Below, one piece after another: positions 35,601 to 43,435 of a stretch of 64,000 bases of DNA. Under the pieces are notes generated by a model. It searched no databases. It saw nothing but the letters and a program-made list of their open reading frames with translations, and was not told where the DNA came from. The position numbers were made by a program, and so were the translations under genes. Position 1 is the stretch's first letter. The number at the start of each line of letters is the position of its first letter. Source of the stretch: Desulfovibrio sp. Marseille-P6017 (lineage in GTDB: Bacteria; Bacillota_A; Clostridia; Peptostreptococcales; Peptostreptococcaceae); the NCBI GenBank assembly GCA_900604495.1, contig UWOR01000009.1, forward strand, positions 62,001 through 126,000, given 5' to 3'.

Positions 35601-35633
35601 GATATAAATTTTGGATCACAAATCAAAAATTAA
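32628..35633 (+). CDS. mrdA: Penicillin-binding protein 2, elongation transpeptidase
   Basis: A 1001-residue class B PBP with one N-terminal membrane span (~12-30), a dimerisation domain (RGDIKDRYGRVLATT near 58) and a transpeptidase domain. Active-site motifs are S497-TFK, S555-CN and K801-TG. It is long for the family (600-700) because of charged helical insertions at ~80-230, ~605-690 (between SxN and KTG) and ~835-905 (after KTG). It crosslinks peptidoglycan with RodA, encoded 5 kb downstream. RBS GGTGA 4 bases before the ATG. Last of the mre group, before minC. Confidence 0.93.
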   Translation: MDDKKVNDRFVIIRNLILVVFAVILIKLVYMAVFKYDYYIEQAENKTYKEIPIKAARGDIKDRYGRVLATTKNQFTVQVSADGISKTDSKKNSKSNEISLKLINLLESNGESYTDDFPIYIENGKYYYTYDKEIREYKDSKGIPQDLNAKESFYYLVDKLIDEGVLSNEDKRLEASKLQAKLNKNGEYPPILVSKWMFTAEKNKNDWLASFKITDSNISAKEAFNKIKDYYSDDTTLPLNKNMSDEDARKVLVVRNLLKSQGYSRYNPVTIAQGVSESTISQIEEKLMEMPGVSVNSQPVRYYPSGTLASHILGYIGKIPSTSESTYLENGYSKSDLVGLSGIEKSYEDQLRGTDGYKKVQVDALGKITKEIEVSEPESGDTVYLSIDKDLQEVAQDSLTRTLEFARKGGTFESIYGNKSGGGTAPNAQSGAVIAIDVKTGDVLASVSYPSYDPNMFTKGSVSYDEYQTLLPENSNDSLAPSKLLNLVTQGVFQPGSTFKMITGMAALENGLNPNYTINDPGYIKLGNRYFADYVWHKSKSNHGATNLYKAIQESCNIYFYTIGSGKNWSGGSDPNVDMGPEKILEYANLFGLSEKTGLIDEIEERNGTVPTTEQKLESTKTLLKSYLNKNMANDFTDITKEKNPDEFESRIDEIVSWADEEKTPGRVEAINRLLELKVKEDRAEDLADHIVFDYLNQAKWTTADTFNLAIGQGENAYTPAQMARYVAAIANGGNLLELSVVKKTISSDYKDVVEDTNESTKINFKNSDNLKDLVQGMKQMTTLSSARTTFAGLDVEVAAKTGTAEKSGKIPTANEYEYLLSHMGSYGVSETEAVALANKLMEEREAELTAERIEEINEQLKDKELDEDERKSLEDELAEGVNEKLEDSDKVKSAYLRKAIKELNPKISDDTIDQFKSDYGAFAWTVAFAPADNPEIAVVSMIPQGNESSYALLPVREVIGAYMGLNNKKNTTAGEKTSNTEDNSVVNGEEDINFGSQIKN

Positions 35634-35693
35634 AAGGATTTAATGGAGTTTGTGAAGAATATAGATAAAGATGATATCACTCTGGAGGTTGTT

Positions 35694-36374
35694 ATGTCTT
35701 TGAGAAAATTTACTCCGAAAGAATTAGTTGAATTCAAAGGAAATAAAAGAGGGATAATTTTAAATATTAAGAAAGTAGTTTCTTTTGATGAATTAAGAAA
35801 TGGTATAATAGATAGGCTTGAAACCTCAGTAGGTTTTTTTAATGGAGCAAAAATTTGTGCCATTAATTGTGATTACTTAAGTGATATTCAAATACTAGAG
35901 CTCAAGCATGATATTGTTTCTAGATTTGATATTGAATTTATAGAAGAAGCTGATGAAGTTAAAAACAACAGTTTCGAGACTAAATATGTAAATAACTTAA
36001 GATCTGGTGAAAATGTTGATTTTGATGGCGATGTAGTTGTAATGAGAGATATGAAGCCAGGCTCACAAATTAATTCAAAAGGAAATACGGTTGTCATGGG
36101 GGACATAAGTTCTGGAGCTAGGGTTGTTTCTGGCGGCAATGTTATTGTGATGGGAAGTGTTACTGGATTTGTACATGCAGGAGCATTTGGAAATGAAAAT
36201 GCTTATGTGGTGGCAAATCATTTGAATCCTAAAGTACTTCAAATTGCTAATAATATGGCAGAGGCGCCGGATGATGAAGTTTATGAAAAAAAGAAAAAAA
36301 TTAGCCCGGAAATTGCCTTTGTAAGTAAAGGTAGGATAATAATTGAAGATTATTTATCCAAAACATTAAAATAA
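35694..36374 (+). CDS. minC: Septum site-determining protein MinC
   Basis: FtsZ assembly inhibitor (226 residues). The N-terminal domain begins VEFKGNKRGIILNIKKVVSFDELRNGI; the C-terminal beta-helix domain has the repeated turns GDVVVMRDMKPGSQINSKG, NTVVMGDISSGARV and NVIVMGSVTGFVHAG, which bind MinD. I chose ATG 35694, 5 bases after GGAGG, because it gives the usual family N-terminus; an upstream in-frame ATG (35643) with AAAGGA would add 17 residues. It precedes minD and minE, and the three set the mid-cell division site. Confidence 0.93.
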   Translation: MSLRKFTPKELVEFKGNKRGIILNIKKVVSFDELRNGIIDRLETSVGFFNGAKICAINCDYLSDIQILELKHDIVSRFDIEFIEEADEVKNNSFETKYVNNLRSGENVDFDGDVVVMRDMKPGSQINSKGNTVVMGDISSGARVVSGGNVIVMGSVTGFVHAGAFGNENAYVVANHLNPKVLQIANNMAEAPDDEVYEKKKKISPEIAFVSKGRIIIEDYLSKTLK

Positions 36375-36400
36375 TGATGAAATCCATAGGGGGTAATATT

Positions 36401-37198
36401 ATGAGCGAAGTTATAGTTATAACATCTGGTAAAGGTGGAGTTGGAAAAACTACTACTGCCGCAAACTTAGGAACTGCTCTAAGTTTAGAAAATAAAAAGA
36501 CTGTTGTAGTTGATGCAGATATTGGACTTAGAAATTTAGATGTAGTTATGGGTCTTGAAAATAGAATAGTATATGATATAGTTGATGTTGTTGAAGGGAC
36601 TTGTAGATTAAAGCAAGCATTAATAAAAGATAAAAGATTTGATAATCTTTATCTTTTACCAGCAGCTCAAACTAGAGATAAAAATGCTGTATCTGTTGAA
36701 CAGATGTCAGAGTTATGTGAAAAGTTAAAAGAATCATTTGACTTTATTTTAATAGATTGTCCAGCAGGTATTGAACAAGGATTTAAAAATGCTGTAGCGG
36801 GAGCTACAAGAGCTATAGTAGTTACAAATCCAGAAGTGTCAGCAGTAAGAGATGCAGATAGAATCATAGGTCTATTAGAGTCTAATGAGATAAAAGATAT
36901 AAGATTAATTATAAATAGAATAAGACATGATATGGTTAGACGTGGAGATATGATGGATAAGCAAGATATATTAGAAATACTTGCTATAGATTTATTAGGA
37001 TTAGTTCCTGATGACGAAAGTATAATTGTTTCAACTAATAAGGGTGAACCAGCTATACTTGATCAAAAATCTCTTGCTGGTCAAGCATATAAGAATATAA
37101 CTAGAAGGATATTAGGAGAAGATGTTCCCTTACTAGAAATAGAGAATGATAATAAGTTTTTCAATAAAATAAAGAGAATGTTTGGTATGGCTAAATAG
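36401..37198 (+). CDS. minD: Septum site-determining protein MinD
   Basis: A 265-residue ParA-type ATPase with a deviant Walker A motif GKGGVGKTT (residues 10-18), the DADIGLRNLDVVMGLENRIVYD block, and the Walker B-like IDCPAGIEQGF. The C-terminus KFFNKIKRMFGM is the amphipathic membrane-targeting helix. It recruits MinC to the membrane. ATG 36401 follows AGGGGGT at 6 bases; the frame extends to 36374 but that ATG overlaps minC and lacks an RBS. Confidence 0.96.
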   Translation: MSEVIVITSGKGGVGKTTTAANLGTALSLENKKTVVVDADIGLRNLDVVMGLENRIVYDIVDVVEGTCRLKQALIKDKRFDNLYLLPAAQTRDKNAVSVEQMSELCEKLKESFDFILIDCPAGIEQGFKNAVAGATRAIVVTNPEVSAVRDADRIIGLLESNEIKDIRLIINRIRHDMVRRGDMMDKQDILEILAIDLLGLVPDDESIIVSTNKGEPAILDQKSLAGQAYKNITRRILGEDVPLLEIENDNKFFNKIKRMFGMAK

Positions 37199-37215
37199 AA
37201 AGGTAGGGATAATCC

Positions 37216-37500
37216 GTGTTAGATATATTTAAAGTTTTTTCGAATGAATCTAAATCGAGCAAATCGGTTGCCAAAGAAAGACTAAAATTAGTTTTGGTAC
37301 ATGATAGAGTGGATTGTTCTCCTCAACTTTTAGATATGATAAAAGATGATATTTTAAAAGTTATAGCAAACTATGCAGATATAGAAGAAAATGGTCTAGA
37401 AATAAAAATGTCTAAATCAAGAGGGGAAAATGATGATATACCGGTATCTGCATTAGTGGCTAATATACCATTAAAAAATATAAAAGATAGAAGGATGTAA
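37216..37500 (+). CDS. minE: Cell division topological specificity factor MinE
   Basis: A 94-residue protein that stimulates MinD ATPase and drives Min oscillation. The order is the MinD-binding segment (SVAKERLKLVLVHDR), then the topological domain (CSPQLLDMIKDDILKVIANYADI and DIPVSALVANIPL). Start is GTG at 37216 with AAAGGTAGGG upstream. The presence of MinE, rather than DivIVA-MinJ control, shows an E. coli-like Min system, as in other clostridia. Confidence 0.94.
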   Translation: MLDIFKVFSNESKSSKSVAKERLKLVLVHDRVDCSPQLLDMIKDDILKVIANYADIEENGLEIKMSKSRGENDDIPVSALVANIPLKNIKDRRM

Positions 37501-37517
37501 TCTAAGATAATATAATA

Positions 37518-37553
37518 TAAGGGGGGTATTGTACTGATACATACCCCTTATTT
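37518..37553 (+). terminator. Possible hairpin after minE
   Basis: TAAGGGGGGTAT (37518-37529) can pair with ATACCCCTTA (37541-37550), leaving two unpaired G. The following TTTACTTA is only weakly T-rich, so read-through into rodA is likely. Confidence 0.4.
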
Positions 37554-37588
37554 ACTTATATGTAAAAGTTTAGAAAGACGGTGATAGA

Positions 37589-38707
37589 TTGGGCACATAT
37601 AAAAATACACTTAAATTAATAAAAGAATTGGACTGGAAGTTAATTTTTACTGTTTTAGCTATATTTACTTTTGGTATAATTATACTTAGTAGTGCAACCC
37701 ATGTAAATGAAACAGGTAATTATAGTCAACTATATAAACAAGGCCTAGCCTTTGTACTAGGATGCATAATGATAGTTGGGATATTACTATTTGATTATAA
37801 TTTATTGGGTAAATACTATAAAGGTCTTTATTTAATTAGCTTATTACTATTAGTAGTGGTACTAGTACCAGGTTTGGGTCAAGAAAGAGGTGGAGCTGTA
37901 TCGTGGCTTAAGTTGGGTCCTCTAGATTTTCAAACATCGGAACTTGTAAAGCTTACATTCATACTTAGTTATGCGAAAATAGTTGAATCTAAGAAGGGTA
38001 AATTAAACACATTAAAAGAGATAATTCCATTAATTATCTATGCATTTCCTTTTATAGGTCTTTTATTTGCTCAACCAGACTTAGGTACAGCAATCGTATT
38101 TTGTTGTATAATTGCTGGTATGCTTTTTACGGCTGGGCTAAATATAAAATTAATAAAAAGAACTATAATAATAGGTTTAGTATCATTACCGATTATGTAT
38201 ATGATGATGGCTAGTCATCAAAAGGATAGAATAGAAGCATTTCTTCATCCAGATGATCCAAGTTATAAGGGTAATTATCAAGTTATACAATCATTAATAG
38301 CTATAGGGTCAGGTGGATTTACTGGGAAAGGATTATACCAAGGTAGTCAAAGTCAAAATGATTTCCTACCAGTTCAAGATAGTGACTTTATATTTGCAGT
38401 TATAGGAGAAGAATTGGGTGTATGGGGAATGTCTTTAGTTATAGTTATGTACACTATTTTCTTGCTAAGAATGTTAGTAATAGCTAGGCAGGCAAAAGAC
38501 TTCTATGGTACATTGATAGTTATAGGTGTAATGAGCATGTTTGCATACCAGATAATACAAAATATAGGCATGACAGTAGCGTTAATTCCTGTAACGGGAG
38601 TAACATTACCATTTATAAGTTATGGGGGAAGTTCTTTACTTACATCCCTTGCAAACTTAGGTTTAGTATTAAATGTATGTATGAGAAAGAAGAAGATAAA
38701 CTTTTAG
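37589..38707 (+). CDS. rodA: RodA, SEDS-family peptidoglycan polymerase
   Basis: A 372-residue membrane protein with about ten helices of the SEDS (RodA/FtsW/SpoVE) family, which polymerises glycan strands with a class B PBP. Family blocks are GAVSWLKLGPLDFQTSELVKLTFIL (with the invariant Gln/Glu region), FAQPDLGTAIVF, and the C-terminal GVTLPFISYGGSSLLTSLANLGLVLNV. Given the PBP2 and mreBCD upstream it is assigned as RodA rather than FtsW. Start TTG 37589, 4 bases after GGTGA. Confidence 0.93.
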   Translation: MGTYKNTLKLIKELDWKLIFTVLAIFTFGIIILSSATHVNETGNYSQLYKQGLAFVLGCIMIVGILLFDYNLLGKYYKGLYLISLLLLVVVLVPGLGQERGGAVSWLKLGPLDFQTSELVKLTFILSYAKIVESKKGKLNTLKEIIPLIIYAFPFIGLLFAQPDLGTAIVFCCIIAGMLFTAGLNIKLIKRTIIIGLVSLPIMYMMMASHQKDRIEAFLHPDDPSYKGNYQVIQSLIAIGSGGFTGKGLYQGSQSQNDFLPVQDSDFIFAVIGEELGVWGMSLVIVMYTIFLLRMLVIARQAKDFYGTLIVIGVMSMFAYQIIQNIGMTVALIPVTGVTLPFISYGGSSLLTSLANLGLVLNVCMRKKKINF

Positions 38708-38726
38708 CATAAAGGAGTAGGGGAAA

Positions 38727-39143
38727 ATGATGAATATAGCATTAGTAGCTCATGATGAAATGAAAAATACTATGATAGGGTTTTGTATAGCATATGAAAA
38801 TATCTTAAAAAAATATGGACTATATGCAACTGGAACAACTGGGAAAAAAATAATGGATGAAACAGAATTAACTATAACAAGACTTGCTTCGGGTCCATTA
38901 GGTGGAGATCAACAAATTGGATCTTTAATTGTTACTCAAGATATAGACTTAGTAATCTTTTTAAGAGATCCTCTTACTTCTCAAGCTCATGAACCGGATA
39001 TACAAGCATTAGTTAGATTATGTGATGTTTATAATGTTCCTGTGGCTACAAATTTAGCTTCTGCAGAGATATTTATAAAAGCTCTTGATAGAGGCGAATT
39101 ATCATGGAGAGAAGTTAGAAAAACTACTAGCCAAAGAGTGTAA
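38727..39143 (+). CDS. mgsA: Methylglyoxal synthase
   Basis: A 138-residue enzyme that converts dihydroxyacetone phosphate to methylglyoxal and phosphate, a bypass of lower glycolysis under phosphate limitation. The motifs are [49 protein letters not shown] (with the catalytic Asp/His region) and [25 protein letters not shown]. It follows rodA by 19 bp, so it may be co-transcribed with the division cluster, and it converges on the flavodiiron gene. Confidence 0.95.
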   Translation: MMNIALVAHDEMKNTMIGFCIAYENILKKYGLYATGTTGKKIMDETELTITRLASGPLGGDQQIGSLIVTQDIDLVIFLRDPLTSQAHEPDIQALVRLCDVYNVPVATNLASAEIFIKALDRGELSWREVRKTTSQRV

Positions 39144-39157
39144 ATAGATTAAAGAAT

Positions 39158-39193
39158 AAAAAAATAAGATATCTGTTGATATCTTATTTTTTT
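39158..39193. terminator. Bidirectional terminator between mgsA and the flavodiiron gene
   Basis: Perfect 16-bp stem (39158-39173 with 39178-39193), 4-base loop TGTT, with A-run and T-run on opposite sides, so it works in both directions. Confidence 0.92.
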
Positions 39194-39196
39194 ATA

Positions 39197-40390
39197 TTAC
39201 TTTACTAATTTCGCAAATTCTTTACCAAACTCTATACATTCACATAAAGTATCTTCACTTGGGAAGAATTTCTTTTTAAGTGCTGGAACAGGTACTTTAA
39301 ATGACATCGCTTTAAGTGTATTTTCTGCCATTGATATACCTTCTCCACTCCATCCGTATGAACCGAATACTCCAGCAATTTTACCTTGGTTAGCCATAGG
39401 GTCTATTACAGAGAATAAATCCCACATAGGTTTAACCATAGTTTTGTTTATAGTTGGAGATCCTAAAAGTATTACTTTAGACATTACTACTGCATCGTGC
39501 ATTTCTTTTAAAGTTAATTGTTCTAAGTCGTATAACTTAACTTGAGCTCCTTCTGAAAGTAGTCCTTCTTCTATTTTCTTAGCCATAGTTAAAGTATTTG
39601 TATATGCAGATAAGTAGAACACTGCAACTTGATTTTGATTAGTAAACTCTACAGTTTCAGTAGACCATTCAACATATCTTTTAACAGCTGCCATTGGATC
39701 CTTAGTTAACATAGGTCCATGAGAAGTAAGTATTGTATCAAATTCTATTCCTAAATCAACAACTTTATTAACTGCATTTAAAACATGCTTAGAGAATGGT
39801 TTAACTATACAGTCAAAGTAGTGTTTAGCTGATTTTAAATAATCTTCACTTTCAACACAGTCTGCATCTACATTTGCAAAGTGACATCCAAATGCATCAC
39901 AAGTGAATAATGTTTTTGATTCTTCTACGTAAGTAAACATAGTATCAGCCCAGTGTAAGAATGGAGCAACTATGAATCTTAATGTTCTTTTACCTATATT
40001 TAAAGTTTCGCCATCTTTTATAACGTGACATTTAAATGGTTTATTTATTTGTTCATCTAAGTATAATTTTGCTGCTTTTGTACAGTATACTTCTATGTTT
40101 GGATTTAAATCTAAGATATATTTTAAACTACCAGCATGGTCTGGTTCAGTATGGTGAATTACCACATAGTCTATATCTTTAACATCAGTTATTTCTGATA
40201 TATTACTTATAAATTCATCTTTAAAATTTGGTTTTACAGTATCAAATAGAACTGTTTTTTCATCTTTTATTATATAAGAATTATAAGTTGTACCAAATTC
40301 AGTTTCCATTATTATATCGAAAACCTCTAAATCTTTGTCTACAACTCCTGTAAAGTAGATATCTTCTTTTACTTCAAATACTTTACTCAT
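39197..40390 (-). CDS. Flavodiiron protein (FprA-type O2/NO reductase)
   Basis: A 397-residue two-domain enzyme that reduces O2 to water or NO to N2O, protecting anaerobes. The N-terminal metallo-beta-lactamase-like domain carries the di-iron ligands in HTEPDH (H80, E82, D84, H85), then FLHWADTMFTY and TCDAFGCHF. The C-terminal flavodoxin domain starts at VAVFYLSAYTNTLTMA and binds FMN. There is no fused rubredoxin or flavin reductase domain, so a separate electron donor is needed. RBS AGGAGG. Single gene on the minus strand. Confidence 0.94.
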   Translation of the reverse strand: MSKVFEVKEDIYFTGVVDKDLEVFDIIMETEFGTTYNSYIIKDEKTVLFDTVKPNFKDEFISNISEITDVKDIDYVVIHHTEPDHAGSLKYILDLNPNIEVYCTKAAKLYLDEQINKPFKCHVIKDGETLNIGKRTLRFIVAPFLHWADTMFTYVEESKTLFTCDAFGCHFANVDADCVESEDYLKSAKHYFDCIVKPFSKHVLNAVNKVVDLGIEFDTILTSHGPMLTKDPMAAVKRYVEWSTETVEFTNQNQVAVFYLSAYTNTLTMAKKIEEGLLSEGAQVKLYDLEQLTLKEMHDAVVMSKVILLGSPTINKTMVKPMWDLFSVIDPMANQGKIAGVFGSYGWSGEGISMAENTLKAMSFKVPVPALKKKFFPSEDTLCECIEFGKEFAKLVK

Positions 40391-40719
40391 TACACAACCT
40401 CCTAGTAAATTAACTAATTATATACATATATGTATATTGTATACCCACTAATATTTAGTTTAAACAAAATATATAAATTAAAGTTTTTGGGAAAAAATAC
40501 TATATATACTAAAATAGCATTATTTTTTATCATAATCAATATACATAAATCATTCGACAAAAACTAAGTTTTTATATTAATATAATAAAATAAACCACCT
40601 AATTTTCAATAGTTTAATTTTGGAAATATCAAATTTTAATGCATTATCTATATTTTATGGTGTATAATAAAAATTATGCTTTTTGAAAGTAATAAATTTA
40701 TTGGAGGTTTCAATAATAA
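40391..40719. other. Divergent intergenic region, flavodiiron / radical SAM
   Basis: A 329-bp AT-rich region between divergent genes. It holds a perfect 16-bp palindrome TATACATATATGTATA at 40421-40436, next to an ATTATA (-10 on the minus strand, 40417-40422) of the flavodiiron gene, and TATAAT at 40663-40668 before the plus-strand gene. No gene or known RNA is seen. Confidence 0.5.
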
Positions 40720-42564
40720 ATGAATAAAGTAGACTTAAGAAGAATTTTAAAAAAGGTTGAAAAACCTGCTAGATATCTTGGAAATGAAGTTAATTCTATA
40801 CATAAAGATACAACTAATCCAAACTTAATAAGATATGCTCATTGTTTCCCTGATTTGTACGAAGTTGGGATGAGTCACTTAGGAAGTCATATTCTTTACC
40901 ATGTAATAAATAAAGATGAAGATGTATTTTGTGAAAGAGTATACTCTCCAGCTGTAGATATGGAAAATATAATGAGGGAAAAAAATATACCAATGTTTGC
41001 TCTAGAATCAAGAGAGCCTATAACTAATTTTGACTTTGTAACATTTACGCTTCAATATGAGCTTTCATATACAAATATTTTAAATATATTAGATTTAGCA
41101 AATATACCGTTACTTAGAGAAGAAAGAAAATTAGACGATCCATTTATACTAGTAGGTGGACCTTGTGCATATAATGTTGAACCATTAGCTGATTTTGTTG
41201 ATATAGCAATTTTAGGTGAAGGTGAAGAAGTTAACTTAGAAGTTATAAATGCTTATAAGGAATGGAAGAAAAATAAAACAACTAGAGAAGACTTCTTATT
41301 AAAAATAGCTCAAATAGAAGGTGTATATATACCAAGCCTCTATGATGTTACATACAATGAAGATGGAACAGTTAAAGAAGTAGTACCTAATAAAGATGGT
41401 GTTCCAAGTAAAGTTAAAAAAAGAATAATAAGAGATGTAGAAACTGTAGACTATCCAGATAAACTTATAGTTCCTTATATAGATACCGTTCATAACAGAG
41501 TAGTTTTAGAATTATTCAGAGGATGTACAAGAGGATGTAGATTCTGTCAAGCGGGTATGATATACAGACCTATAAGAGAGAAAAGTGTTGATAGATTAAA
41601 AGAAATAGTTGCAAATTTAGTGAAAAATACAGGATATGATGAAATATCATTATCTTCATTAAGTACAAGTGATTATAGTCAGTTAAGAGAGTTAACGGAT
41701 TTCTTAGTTGATGAGTATACTCCACAAAATGTAGGTATATCACTTCCATCATTAAGACTAGATAATTTTTCTATGGAAATAGCAGAAAAAATACAACAAG
41801 TAAGAAAATCGGGGCTTACATTTGCACCAGAAGCAGGAACTCAAAGATTAAGAGATGTTATAAACAAAGGTGTAAGTGAAGCAGATTTAAAGAATGCTAC
41901 TAGAAAAGCATTTGAAATGGGATGGAACAGTGTTAAATTATACTTCATGATAGGTCTTCCAACTGAAACTTATGATGACTTAGATGGTATAGCAGATTTA
42001 GCATACGATGTTATAGATACTTACAGAGATGTTAATGGAGGAAAATTAAGAAGAAGTTTCTCAGTAACAGTAAGTACATCAACATTTGTACCAAAACCAT
42101 TTACTCCATTCCAATGGCATGGACAAGATTATACTGAAGAAGTTGTAGAGAAACAAAGACACTTAGTTAAAAAATTAAAGAATAAAGATATAAAATACAA
42201 TTATCATGATTCTAAAACAAGTTTAATGGAAGCTGTTGTAGCTAGAGGAGATAGAAGAATAGGTAAAGTAATATTAGATGCATTTAGAGCTGGAGCTAAG
42301 TTTGATGGATGGTCAGAATACTTTAATTTAGATACATGGAAAGAAGCTATGGAAAAGAATAATCTTGATATAGCATTCTATGCTAATAGAGAAAGACAAT
42401 ATGAAGAAGTATTCCCATGGGATCATATAGATGTAGGTGTTACTAAGAAATTCTTAATAAGAGAAAATGAAAAAGCAAGAGAAGATAAAGTATCTCCAGA
42501 CTGTAGACATCAATGTCATGGATGTGGAATAAATGTAAATGACATTACAAGGGGGTTATGTTAA
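40720..42564 (+). CDS. B12-binding domain/radical SAM protein, TIGR03960 type
   Basis: A 614-residue protein with an N-terminal cobalamin-binding-like domain (residues ~1-240, FPDLYEVGMSHLGSHILYHVIN, then ILVGGPCAYNVEPLADFVDIAILGEGEE) and a radical SAM core with C269-x3-C273-x2-C276 (CTRGCRFC). A C-terminal Cys-rich tail CRHQCHGCGIN may bind another cluster. It is always found beside the DUF2344 gene, as here, and next to RNase G and L21 genes in clostridia. A role in RNA or ribosome modification is suspected from context only; substrate unknown. The RBS GGAGG is 12 bases upstream. Confidence 0.88.
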   Translation: MNKVDLRRILKKVEKPARYLGNEVNSIHKDTTNPNLIRYAHCFPDLYEVGMSHLGSHILYHVINKDEDVFCERVYSPAVDMENIMREKNIPMFALESREPITNFDFVTFTLQYELSYTNILNILDLANIPLLREERKLDDPFILVGGPCAYNVEPLADFVDIAILGEGEEVNLEVINAYKEWKKNKTTREDFLLKIAQIEGVYIPSLYDVTYNEDGTVKEVVPNKDGVPSKVKKRIIRDVETVDYPDKLIVPYIDTVHNRVVLELFRGCTRGCRFCQAGMIYRPIREKSVDRLKEIVANLVKNTGYDEISLSSLSTSDYSQLRELTDFLVDEYTPQNVGISLPSLRLDNFSMEIAEKIQQVRKSGLTFAPEAGTQRLRDVINKGVSEADLKNATRKAFEMGWNSVKLYFMIGLPTETYDDLDGIADLAYDVIDTYRDVNGGKLRRSFSVTVSTSTFVPKPFTPFQWHGQDYTEEVVEKQRHLVKKLKNKDIKYNYHDSKTSLMEAVVARGDRRIGKVILDAFRAGAKFDGWSEYFNLDTWKEAMEKNNLDIAFYANRERQYEEVFPWDHIDVGVTKKFLIRENEKAREDKVSPDCRHQCHGCGINVNDITRGLC

Positions 42565-42566
42565 TT

Positions 42567-43265
42567 ATGAGCAAAATAATAAGAGTAAAATTTAAAAAAG
42601 AAGGAGATATGATATACATATCACATCTTGATTTACAAAAACTTTTACAAAGAGCTTTTAGAAGAGCGGATATAGAATTATCTTATTCTCAAGGATATAA
42701 TCCTCATCCAAAGATGAGTTATGGAAATGCATTAGCTTTAGGAACTGAAAGTTATGGTGAATATGTAGATATAGAAATAGAAGAGGAAATAGGTGTTGAA
42801 GAATTCTTAACTAGAATAAATGAAGAATTACCACAAGGTATAGAATTTGTTAAAGCAGAAGAAATTGATCCTAAGACTCCTTCATTAGCATCAACAATTG
42901 AATATGGAGAGTACTTATTCAATATAGAATTAGAAAATTCTATAAGCAAGGAATTCGTAAAATCTAGAATAACTGATTTTATGAATAAAGAAGAAATAAT
43001 GATAAGTAAGAAAAATAAAAAAGGTAAAATAGTAGAGTCAAATATAAGACCTATGATAAAATTCTTTGATATTTTAAGTTTAGAAGATAATAATTTAACT
43101 TTAATAGGAACTATAGCTACAGGTTCTAAAGCTAATCTAAATACTAATATATTTATACCAAAAGTATTAGAAATGTTAGACATAGAGATGGACCCATTAG
43201 ATGTAGATATATTAAGAAGAGATTTATATGTAGTAGAAGATGGACAATTAGTTTCTCCTATGTAA
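42567..43265 (+). CDS. DUF2344 / TIGR03936 radical SAM-associated protein
   Basis: A ~232-residue protein of the family that forms the C-terminal half of some radical SAM fusions. The opening IIRVKFKKEGDMIYISHLDLQKLLQRAFRRA and YSQGYNPHPKMSYGNALALGTES are the family signature. It overlaps or abuts the radical SAM gene, so the two products probably form a complex. Start uncertain: ATG 42567 is 11 bases after GGGGG, while ATG 42558 is only 2 bases after it. Function unknown. Confidence 0.85.
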   Translation: MSKIIRVKFKKEGDMIYISHLDLQKLLQRAFRRADIELSYSQGYNPHPKMSYGNALALGTESYGEYVDIEIEEEIGVEEFLTRINEELPQGIEFVKAEEIDPKTPSLASTIEYGEYLFNIELENSISKEFVKSRITDFMNKEEIMISKKNKKGKIVESNIRPMIKFFDILSLEDNNLTLIGTIATGSKANLNTNIFIPKVLEMLDIEMDPLDVDILRRDLYVVEDGQLVSPM

Positions 43266-43276
43266 TTCATAATAAG

Positions 43277-43310
43277 ATGAGTGTACTTTTATAGTGCGCT
43301 CATTTTTATT
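43277..43310 (+). terminator. Terminator after the DUF2344 gene
   Basis: Stem ATGAGTGTAC (43277-43286) with GTGCGCTCAT (43294-43303), two G-T pairs, followed by TTTTATTTTT. Confidence 0.8.
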
Positions 43311-43435
43311 TTTACAAATTTTATGATGAAAATTTTTGTAAAAATAAAAATGCTTATTAACTTATCTATAAAACTATAAATTAGTTTATACTATAATAAG
43401 ATTGATGCTGAAGTAAAACATGAAAGGAATTTTAA

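Noticed and set aside
43302..43351. 17-bp inverted repeat between the DUF2344 and rng genes
   Set aside because: Almost only A and T, and it includes the T-tail of the preceding terminator; in such AT-rich DNA it carries little weight.
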